A stretch of DNA of 35,000 bases from Symbiodinium natans (lineage: Eukaryota > Sar > Dinophyceae > Suessiales > Symbiodiniaceae): NCBI GenBank assembly GCA_905221605.1, contig CAJNDS010002422.1, forward strand, positions 83,876 to 118,875, in the 5' to 3' direction. Below are positions 10,101-16,175 of this stretch, piece after piece. How positions within the stretch are numbered: position 1 is the first letter of the stretch; every line of letters starts with the position of its first letter. The translations under genes were made by a program, and so were the position numbers. Under the pieces are notes generated by a model. The model was not told where the DNA came from and searched no databases. It worked only from the letters and a program-made list of their open reading frames with translations.

Positions 10101-11258
10101 TTGAGGTTTGGAGTTTGGAGTTTAGGGTTTAGGGTTTAGGGTTTGGGGTTTGGGGTTTGGGGTTTGGGGTTTGGGGTTTGGGGTTTGGGGTTTGGGGTTT
10201 GGGGTTTGGGGTTTGGGGTTTGGGGTTATTCCCGTGGGCTTAAATAAACAAGACAAAACGCAAGTTCAAACCCTGATCCGCCCCCCCCCCCAGACTTTTT
10301 AAAACCATAACTTAGTCTTATATCAGAAGCAGCTTCTTCCACCTGAGCGCATGACCCCAGTCCTTCACTTTGGCTCGCCGCCTGCTCTCGCCGGCTCAGG
10401 ATCGGATTTGGGGTTTTCGGGTTTTGGGTTCCGGTTCAGGGCCAGGGTTTAGGGTTTAGTGTTTAGGGTTCAGGGTTCAGGGTTTAGGCACTACAAGCCC
10501 CGCGACACTTGCAATCTCGAAATGTCCGAGCCCCCTGCGCAAAAGTACACCACTGGCCGCTTCTCATCGTCGTAGCCGATGATCCGCATGTCGCAGCATT
10601 TCTGCCGGAGCGGGTGTGTGCAGAATAACTAAACTTACTGTTGGTAGGGAATGGGGGGATTGAGGTACCCTATCTGCTCCCTTAGAGCTTGGGGATTTCG
10701 GAGAACCTTCCAAAACTCCAAAACATTATCCTGCAGAGTGCGTTAACCGCAGAAACTGAACCCTAAACCCTAAACCCTAAACCCTGAACCCTCTTGTGGG
10801 AGTAGCATGGTTGGAGCCTGAAGTCACCTGCGGGCTCAGGTTCTGGAGAAGGGTTTCTACTTTGCAAGGGCACTTACGGGTTTATGACGGCTTCCTAGAT
10901 GTTTTATATAGGAACTTATAGGCCGTTGGTTGTATTTGAGGTCATTTTTTGGTTAAAGGGCCTGAACCCTAAACCCTAAACCCTTAACCCTAAACCCTAA
11001 ACCCTGTATCATCGGGAACGTCGACCACAGGCCTGGAAGCGGAGGGTGGTGTACAGCTGCCGATCTCGTAGTCGAATTTCCATCGCCTGCCGACGCGCAA
11101 TGGTTCAGGGTTTAGGGTTTAGGGTTTAGGGCTTAGGGTTTAGGGTTTGGGGTTTAGGGTATAGGGTTTAGGGTTGAGGGTTTAGGGTTTAGGGTTGAGG
11201 GTTTAGGGCTTCGCCGGCAGGGTGATTGCTTGAACTTCTTCGCACAAGGCCCACAGCC
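4525..11258 (-). CDS. CRAL-TRIO (Sec14-like) lipid-binding protein, 13-exon partial model
   Basis: Thirteen small minus-strand pieces join into one CRAL-TRIO domain: 11258-11215, 11086-11026, 10827-10790, 10730-10689, 10601-10509, 8919-8873, 8081-8042, 7585-7508, 6414-6350, 5974-5952, 5558-5498, 5215-5140 and 4572-4525. Reading phases match at every junction. Family landmarks appear in the right order: an N-terminal helix with LYTTLRF (family LLRFLRAR), GYDDEKRPVVYF (GyDkeGRPVvy), QLVLIVDMHG (vvivDlxG), ALQCCKRHVFAERM (LLQdHYPERL), RIIIVDF, WWIIKPFLS and TQRKFSFV. The family binds phospholipids or other lipophilic ligands in a cytosolic pocket. Donors are GC at seven exons and GT at six. Introns carry TTTAGGG arrays and two MITE-like elements. 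The 10689/10601 junction, both ends of the gene and the last exon are least certain. A start codon and stop codon are not identified. Domain identity is secure; ligand and full protein are unknown. Confidence 0.85.
4721..4757 (+). repeat. GGGCTTT variant array
   Basis: Five heptamers of GGGCTTT, a rare local variant beside ordinary TTTAGGG units. Confidence 0.85.
5140..5215 (-). CDS. CRAL-TRIO gene exon: C-terminal helix
   Basis: Twenty-five codons including IPSEGAEKAKDLCRNELDQ, after TTAG and before GATCAG|GC. It fits the helix preceding the LPxxFGG end of CRAL-TRIO domains. Confidence 0.65.
5498..5558 (-). CDS. CRAL-TRIO gene exon: TxRKFxFV strand
   Basis: Reads QVTQRKFSFVCASPSFYSK with split codons at both ends. 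TQRKFSFV matches the family 'ktrkKisfv' element that follows kPFL. The junction A|GC...AAAG|GC completes Ser. The GT donor was chosen because it gives the phase required by the next exon. Confidence 0.75.
5586..5758 (+). repeat. TTTAGGG array bounded by short inverted repeat
   Basis: The array core (5635-5758) sits between GTTTATATCGGCT (5622-5634) and AGCCGATAAAC (5759-5769), an imperfect inverted pair. Confidence 0.9.
5952..5974 (-). CDS. CRAL-TRIO gene microexon: WIIKPFL
   Basis: A 23-base exon reading WIIKPFL with one phase base at each end, after a pyrimidine-rich tract and CCAAG and before a GC donor (TTGA|GC). It supplies the family 'Wklikpfl' element with exact spacing from the previous exon's Trp. 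Confidence 0.75.
6350..6414 (-). CDS. CRAL-TRIO gene exon: YPERL-like motif and IIIVD strand
   Basis: Reads VFAERMRRIIIVDFSSAAQT then L and two phase bases. FAERM stands for the family YPERL, followed by the buried strand and the helix ending in Trp. The donor is CTCTG|GC; TG+G restores Trp. The downstream side abuts the 353-bp array. Confidence 0.85.
6421..6773 (+). repeat. TTTAGGG array, longest in window
   Basis: About 350 bp of near-perfect TTTAGGG (plant/alveolate-type telomere repeat), with a short TTTCGGG patch and one 6-bp unit near 6630. It directly adjoins the CRAL-TRIO exon at 6414, so it is intronic. Confidence 0.97.
7109..7147 (+). repeat. GA microsatellite
   Basis: About 18 GA dinucleotides with one ACA interruption. 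Confidence 0.9.
7390..7449 (+). repeat. TTTGGGG variant array
   Basis: Eight TTTGGGG units next to TTTAGGG and TTGAGGG units. Confidence 0.9.
7508..7585 (-). CDS. CRAL-TRIO gene exon: DxHG and HYPERL approach
   Basis: Twenty-six codons starting VDMHGLQTRLNADF and ending ALQCCKRH, between GCCCAG and CAT|GTAACC. DMHG corresponds to DlxG, and ALQCCKRH to the helix before YPERL. The open frame extends upstream of the acceptor, but this boundary preserves phase and the motif. Confidence 0.85.
8042..8081 (-). CDS. CRAL-TRIO gene exon: LVLIV strand
   Basis: Reads MSSNCADGQLVLI after one phase base and ends at ATT|GTCG. Joined to the next exon it yields GQLVLIVDMHG, the family 'vvivDlxG' strand. 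The acceptor is TTCTCAG. Confidence 0.8.
8478..8553 (+). repeat. ACC/ACG trinucleotide repeat
   Basis: Mixed CCA and CGA triplets; gives Pro/Arg- or His/Asp-rich chance frames. Confidence 0.85.
8873..8919 (-). CDS. CRAL-TRIO gene exon: LEAAS helix
   Basis: Reads RSMKDQFIASLEAAS plus two phase bases and ends at a GC donor (CAG|GC). It aligns with the family helix around 'yllEkalr'. The split codon AG+G gives Arg and keeps the frame into the next exon. Confidence 0.8.
8942..8979. mobile_element. MITE-like family A, left half before an array
   Basis: The left arm runs to AATAGGG and then turns into TTTAGGG repeats. The matching right half is at 9713. Confidence 0.85.
8975..9060 (+). repeat. 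TTTAGGG array abutting a MITE-A half
   Basis: Twelve or so units that begin exactly where the MITE-A sequence stops (AATAGGG|TTTAGGG). Confidence 0.95.
9625..9651. other. GC-rich hairpin
   Basis: GCCGCCCCCC and GGGGGGCGGC pair around a short TCTGT-containing loop. No T-run follows, so it is not a classical terminator; role unknown. Confidence 0.5.
9713..9762. mobile_element. MITE-like family A, right half after an array
   Basis: Begins in the element's centre directly after a TTTAGGG array and ends with the normal terminus. With 8942-8979 it may be one element split by 733 bp. Confidence 0.85.
10137..10227 (+). repeat. TTTGGGG variant array
   Basis: About 12 pure TTTGGGG units following TTTAGGG units, a homogenised variant block. 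Confidence 0.95.
10509..10601 (-). CDS. CRAL-TRIO gene exon: GYDxxxRPVVYF core
   Basis: Thirty-one codons beginning KCCDMRIIGYDDEKRPVVYF and ending SDISRLQ, between GGCAG and a GT donor. GYDDEKRPVVYF is the classical first strand of the CRAL-TRIO domain (GyDkeGRPVvy). This is one of the two anchor exons of the model. Confidence 0.85.
10689..10730 (-). CDS. CRAL-TRIO gene exon: linker before the lipid-binding core
   Basis: Reads DNVLEFWKVLRNPQ after CTGCAG. The chosen end is the GC donor CCCCAA|GC because it keeps phase 0 into the next exon. The frame stays open to a GTAAGT at about 10635, but that donor would break the phase. The 3' boundary is therefore unsettled. Confidence 0.55.
10790..10827 (-). 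CDS. CRAL-TRIO gene exon: post-LRF helix
   Basis: Thirty-eight bases reading (G)DFRLQPCYSHKR between CGCAG and a GT donor. It aligns with the family segment after LRARKxD. Very short, so support comes from phase and position. Confidence 0.55.
11026..11086 (-). CDS. CRAL-TRIO gene exon: LRFLRAR-motif region
   Basis: Reads AMEIRLRDRQLYTTLRFQAC plus one phase base, after the acceptor GGCAG and before a GT donor. DRQLYTTLRF matches the family pattern D-x-x-LLRFLRAR. Phase fits both neighbours. Confidence 0.7.
11215..11258 (-). CDS. CRAL-TRIO gene exon: N-terminal helix
   Basis: Reads LWALCEEVQAITLP after two phase bases. It follows an AG acceptor and ends at a GC donor (CCG|GC) that abuts an array. 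The amphipathic helix fits the region just before the CRAL-TRIO N-terminal LRFLRAR motif. An upstream piece at 11439-11406 (contains AIQHEAYQ) could precede it through a GA donor, but that is weak. Confidence 0.55.
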
Positions 11259-11295
11259 CTAATGCTTCAAAAGAACGGCAGTCATAAGGAATACC

Positions 11296-11381
11296 GGGGA
11301 CTCTATTTACCTACAGTTTAGTAGGAACTACCCCTGAATTAGTAGGTAGAACCAAAAAACTGTAGGTAAATAGGGTCCCAG
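11296..11381. mobile_element. MITE-like family B
   Basis: Terminal inverted repeats of about 24 bp (GGGACTCTATTTACCTACAG and complement) around a 40-bp centre. Sits in the intron next to the first CRAL-TRIO exon. Confidence 0.8.
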
Positions 11382-12072
11382 GAAATGAATGTTTTGTCCG
11401 AAGTCCCTGGTAAGCCTCGTGCTGAATTGCGACCAAGCACTGAAGCCAAGCACCCGCTTAGCAAGAAGCTATAAACCTAAAACGCCCTAAACCCTAAACC
11501 CTGAACAACCCGAACCCGAAGACCCAAAAAAGTCTGATCCTAAAACCCAAGAGTCCGGAACCCTTCGAACCCTAAACCCTCAACCTCGGGCACCAACCCG
11601 CCCCCCTAGGCCCTAAGCCCTAAACCCAAAACCCAAACAAACCAGATTCCGTGCCAGATGCCGTCCCCGACTCCACTACAGCCTCTGGTCTCCAATCCCG
11701 ACTCATGTGGCGACCGACACCGCGCACGTCGCGGCCGACCCGGTGTGGCAGTGCCCGACTCATAGTTTGCCCCCTCCCACAACCGATGCCCGAAACCCTG
11801 AAGGAGCGGCGCCTGCAAGAAAGCCTTGTCAGCCCTTCGCTGATTTCCTTCGCAGGCACGCCAGAGCCGCCTGAGGCGTCTTGGGCTTGAGGGATTCGTG
11901 GTGTAGCGTTCCGGGCGTAAGGTTTAGTTTAGGAGCTTGGGGCTTGGGGGCTTGCGGGGTTTCATGGCCTCGGGGTTTAGAGGTGTCGGGGTTTAGGGTT
12001 TCGGGCTTGTGGACTAAGGGTTTCGGGTCCTATGGCCTTACTTGGGGCTCCTGGCGGTTCAGAAGCTAGGGT

Positions 12073-12176
12073 TCAGGGTGGCAGCAGGGCTTTCATCGAA
12101 GCCTGGAACCACCGAAACCGCTCACCGATCTCTATGCCCCAAGAGGCCCCAAGCGTGATCCCCACAAGAGAATGAT
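12073..12176 (-). CDS. Possible C-terminal exon with hydrophobic helix
   Basis: The frame reads SLVGITLGASWGIEIGERFR and ends KALLPP then TGA at 12073. If real it would end a gene upstream of the CRAL-TRIO gene. No clear acceptor fixes its start and no family is recognised. Confidence 0.3.
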
Positions 12177-12204
12177 GATAGGGTTTGGGGTTTAGGGTTT
12201 AGGG

Positions 12205-12298
12205 TTCACCCCTGATACCAATAGTCCTTCACAGGGATTAGAATAGGGGGTACTCTAATCCCGATGAAGCACTTTTAGTATAAGGAGGAACATCCCAA
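12205..12298. mobile_element. MITE-like family A, diverged copy
   Basis: The right arm is well kept (AGTATAAGGAGGAACATCCCAA); the left arm is eroded at the outer end where an array abuts it. Confidence 0.75.
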
Positions 12299-12307
12299 TT
12301 TCTATGA

Positions 12308-12552
12308 GACACCCTAAACCCTAGACCCTAAACCCTAAACCCTAAGCCCTACACCCTACACCCTACACCCTAAACCCTAAACCCTAAACCCTAAAACCCT
12401 AAACCCTAAACCCTAATTAAACCCTAATTCCTTATCCTAAACCCTAAACCCTAAACCCTAAACCCTAAACCCTACACCCTAAACCCTAAACCCTAAACCC
12501 TAAACCCTAAACCCTAAACCCTAAACCCTAAACCCTAAACCCTAAACCCTAC
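12308..12552 (-). repeat. CCCTAAA array with TACACCC variants
   Basis: About 240 bp on the C-strand with a TACACCC patch and an interruption near 12415-12435. Lies just right of a MITE-A copy. Confidence 0.95.
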
Positions 12553-12689
12553 CCTGAACCCCACCGGGGAACATCAAAAAAAGGGAGAAACATCCCCAAC
12601 ACAATGAGTAGAAACTGCTTTCCGAAGGGGACTGTAGCGGGACCTGGCCGTCGCCATGTTGGCCCACTCCATCTCTGGCCTAAGGGTTT

Positions 12690-12950
12690 AGGAATTGGGG
12701 TTGAGGGTTTAGGGTTTAGGGTTTAGGGTTTAGGGTTTAGGGTTTAGGGTTTAGGGTTTAGGGTTTAGGGTTTAGGGTTTAGGGTTTAGGGTTTAGGGTT
12801 TAGGGTTTAGGGTTTAGGGTTTAGGGTTTAGGGTTTAGGGTTTAGGGTTTAGGGTTTAGGGTTTAGGGTTTAGGGTTTAGGGTTTAGGGTTAGGGTTTAG
12901 GGTTTAGGGTTTAGGGTTTAGGGTTTAGGGTTTAGGATTTAGGGTTTAGG
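12690..12950 (+). repeat. TTTAGGG array
   Basis: About 250 bp, almost pure, with one shortened unit near 12890 and decay at both edges (TTGAGGG left, TTCGGG right). Confidence 0.97.
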
Positions 12951-13352
12951 CCTTCGGGCTTCGGGTTTCGGGTTTCGGGCCTGAGGGTTCGAGTTTGGAC
13001 GCAGGAGCCTTGAACAAAAAGCATCAATGTCATCTCTTAGAAGCCCGAGATAAGAAAAAAACCTACCCAAAACGCTCGTTCTCATTGCACAGGCCTTTAC
13101 ATTCGCGTCAAGGCCCCCAGGAGCGTCGTGCTTGAGATTGTTTGGGACGCGAGGGCTGGAGACACGCTGCAACAGACCGCATGCCCGACTCCCCCCCTAA
13201 ACCCTAAACCCTAAACCCTAAACCCTAAACCCTCTGCTCAGGCACTGGCCCTTGAGGGCCTGCTTGCGGATTCCTCTCTAGGAAGCTGCGCCTCGGTTGC
13301 TGGAAGGTTGAAAATCGGGGTTGGGGATGCCGGGGCCTGCACCGGTCCCTCA

Positions 13353-13525
13353 AAGGTTTAGGGTTTAGGGTTTAGGGTTTAGGGTTTAGGGTTTAGGGAG
13401 TTTAGGGTTTAGGGCTTAGGGCTTAGGGTTTAGGGTTTAGGGCTTAGGGCTTAGGGTTTAGGGTTTAGGGTTTAGGGTTTAGGGTTTAGGGTTTAGGGTT
13501 TGGGGTTTAGGGTTTAGGGTTTAGT
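13353..13525 (+). repeat. TTTAGGG array with GCTTAGG variants
   Basis: About 170 bp with paired CTTAGGG units repeated twice. Confidence 0.95.
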
Positions 13526-13536
13526 TCCTGATGACA

Positions 13537-13678
13537 TCACTTTTTCCCCAGCCCTTGGGGGTTCGGGAATCCATGCGCCAGCCCCTCCCAGTAAATTTCC
13601 GCCAGTGGCCGCGCCTCGTCCGTCCAAGCAGGGCCATTGCGTTCGCCTTGGATGCATATGCACTCGCACCCTCCTTCC
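13537..13678 (-). CDS. Exon-like open frame, unrecognised
   Basis: An open frame after an array TTTAG acceptor includes PAWTDEARPLAEIYWEGLAH and ends in TGA at 13537. Composition looks protein-like. A second frame on the same strand is also open. No family recognised. Confidence 0.3.
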
Positions 13679-13886
13679 CCTAAACCCTAAACCCTAAAAC
13701 CTAAACCCTAAACCCTAAACTTCAAGAGCTTAAGATGGTTGAAGGTTGCAAGCCTCATGCTCAGAACTTGGCAAGTCCATCAGCGGCTCAACTTCCGAGA
13801 GCACCCCAAGCACTCTTCAGCTGATACACCCTAAACCCCAAACCCTAAACCCTAAACCCTAAACCCTCAAGCCAGTTTTCAAGCAC

Positions 13887-13996
13887 CGGAGACACCGCAG
13901 ACAAGCCCGGCGGGGTCTGAGCCCAGGGCAATCTCGCTCGGATCGCCAGCCTGCATGGCCCAGGCGAAAGGCAGCAGGTGCGAATCCAGAATTGTA
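13887..13996 (-). CDS. Possible exon with GDPxxI-GxDxxGxxCG pattern
   Basis: The open frame includes FAWAMQAGDPSEIALGSD and ends at a GT donor just after LVCGVS. The spacing G-D-P, G-x-D, G, C-G resembles the first extracellular segment of choline-transporter-like (SLC44) proteins. No other SLC44 exon is seen nearby, so this may be coincidence. Confidence 0.3.
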
Positions 13997-15044
13997 CTAT
14001 ATCCACTGTTCAATACACAGTACAGTATATACAATATCTAGTACAGTATCTACATATACCTAGACAGTATATAAGACAGCGCGAGACAAGACAAGACAAG
14101 ACAGCACAGTACAATCTTACCATATGGCTTAGGGCACAAGAGGGCCCCTTGGGGGCCTCTTCCAAGCATGGCGACGACGTCGTGTGCCATCCCGAGTTGA
14201 AGCTGATTCCTCCGTCAGACTCCTCCATGCAGGCTTGGGCTTCGATTGCTGGGGTAGGTTTGGGGGCCCTATAAGAATTCTATGGCTTTATAAGGATTCT
14301 TTTGGGTGATTAAGGGTAGCAATTTTTTTTAAATATGTCCAAACCCACCCCTGACTGATGCTCCCTGAAGCCTAAAATTTTGACACCAAAAACCCCCCAG
14401 ACCACACAGCCGGTCCGGGACGCGGGTGGACGGAGTCGACGCAACCGAGACGTCCTGGCCCCACATGGCGGCTTCTGAGAATTTAAAGAGGGGCCGGAAG
14501 AATTGGTAAGAGTATTCCCTTCTGGTCCCTTTGTCAAGTGCACTATCATATCCCCCCCCCCCCCCAAAAAAAAAACCCTATACTAATAACCACTAATGCC
14601 CCCCATATTAGGTCGGCTGGGTGGGCTTTGCGCTAGCGGCTGAATATAAGATTTTGGGGGTTAGTTCGGGGCTTAGGGTCCGCTTGCAGGGCGTTTCCCT
14701 AGACCCTGTGGCTCAGGGCTTCGGGTGCGCAAGGAATTCGCGCCGCTAAGCTCCAAGCCCACCTTTGGAACAAAGCTGCAGGAACCCGAACGCGGGAGTT
14801 GGTCTCTTCTAAGGCCTGCACCCAAAGCAAAGCCCATATACTTGGAGGTACACCCCACTTGGAAGCCTTTGGACTTAGTAAGCAGGGTTGGCAAGGTGGG
14901 CAGTGGGGTTTGTAAGAGGGCTTCGAGGGGATACAGGGTAGACTTACGAAGTCACCCTAAACCCTAAACCCTAAACCCTCAACCCTAAACCCTAAACCCT
15001 AAACCCTAAACCCTAGACCCTAGACCCTAAACCCTAACGAACTT

Positions 15045-15127
15045 CTTAGCAAGGCGCAGAGGTTCACAAGAAGCGAAAGAAAACAGACCATGGACTCAGG
15101 AACCCGACCCTCTCCAAGCAAGATGTC
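15045..15127 (-). CDS. Possible hydrophobic exon following the EEEEFFD exon
   Basis: After GGCTTAG the frame reads DILLGEGRVPESMVCFLSLL and continues hydrophobic (VNLCALL). It joins the 15250 exon in phase 0. It could be a membrane or buried helix. The 3' boundary is unclear. Confidence 0.4.
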
Positions 15128-15138
15128 CTAAGCCGTAA

Positions 15139-15249
15139 ACTCCAAGGAGTCCCTAAACCCTAAACCCTAAACCCTAAACCCTAAACCCTCAACCCTAACC
15201 CGTAAACCCTAAACCCTAAACCCTAAACCCTAAACCCTAAACCCTAAAC
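15139..15249 (-). repeat. CCCTAAA array abutting an exon
   Basis: On the minus strand this reads GTTTAGGG directly after the exon at 15250, so the array supplies its GT donor. Confidence 0.9.
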
Positions 15250-15324
15250 CTCCGGGAGGCTGACACTTCGCAGCCGGTAGAGATCAGACTCGGTCTCGGC
15301 ACAGTCAAAGAACTCCTCCTCCTC
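15250..15324 (-). CDS. Exon with acidic EEEEFFDCAE motif
   Basis: Twenty-five codons, EEEEFFDCAETESDLYRLRS then VSLPE, between GGCAG and GAG|GT. The GT donor is the first two bases of a GTTTAGGG array. Strong codon structure and sharp edges suggest a true exon. It may be a late part of the CobW-family gene or an early part of the CRAL-TRIO gene. No domain recognised. Confidence 0.6.
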
Positions 15325-15711
15325 CTGCCACAGGCTTTGGGGTTCGGGGTTCAGGGTTTAGGGCATTCAGGGTTTAGGTTTAAAGTTTAGGGTTCAGAGT
15401 TCAGGGTTCAGGGTTCAGGGTTGGGTGTAGGGTTTAGGGTTTAGGGCTTAGGGTTTAGGGCTTAGGGTTTAGGGTCTAAGGTTTAAGGTTTAGGGTTTAG
15501 GGTTTAGGGTTTAGGGTTCAGGGTTCAGGGTTTAGGGTTTAGGGTTTAGCGTGACTGGTGTTGAGACTTTGCGGGGGCACCTGCTACTTACCTTCCCACC
15601 ACGTAGGGTTTAGGGCTTAGGGGTCCAGGGATTTAATGTCAAACTTCCTTAGGTTCCAGGGGTTCTGGGGTTGAAAAAAATACGGGGCTGAGCAATAAAG
15701 TGCCCGACACC

Positions 15712-15855
15712 TTACATCTTGGGGTAGTTTCATGGGCCCTCTGTATGGGCCCTTAACAGGGTACCCCATACAAATCAAGGGCTCATACATCAGAACCCTT
15801 TAAAGGAAGTCAGAGGCGATATGAAGGGCCCTTGTCACTACCCTAAGATTACATC
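15712..15855. mobile_element. MITE-like family C
   Basis: The ends pair imperfectly: ATCTTGGGGTAGTTTCATGG at the left and the complement of its relative at the right, both reaching GGGCCCT. About 144 bp. Confidence 0.7.
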
Positions 15856-16088
15856 CGAAACCCTAAACAGGCCGGTGTGTTTGGCTCTAAGGGCGCTTGA
15901 GGTGCGCGAGAGGCCATAGGGTGCTGAGAACTCCTACGCCCTGAACCGGGGCCCTCACTCAACCCAAGCAGCTGTAAACCCTAAACCCTAAACCCTAAAC
16001 CCTAAACCCTACACCCTAAACCCCAGTCACCCTCAACCCTAAACCCTAAACCCTAGAATAAACCCTAAACCCTCAACCCTAACTCAAC

Positions 16089-16175
16089 ATGCCGGGCATG
16101 CAAGTCCACGACACTTGCCGAAAGGCAAGAGGAGGCGAGCAGGAACGACTCTGGACTCCGAGGAATCTGGCGCAC
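16089..16175 (-). CDS. Probable CobW-family exon: VVDxxH strand
   Basis: Twenty-nine open codons between CGCAG and CAT|GT, including FLLASSCLSASVVDLHARH. The end matches the family 'LdgvvtvvDAkH'. No contiguous chain to the CxCC exon was found, so membership rests on motif and position. Confidence 0.5.

Noticed and set aside
13887-13996. Firm assignment to the choline-transporter-like (SLC44) family
   Set aside because: Only one short pattern matches and none of the later transmembrane exons are present before the next gene; kept only as a low-confidence exon.
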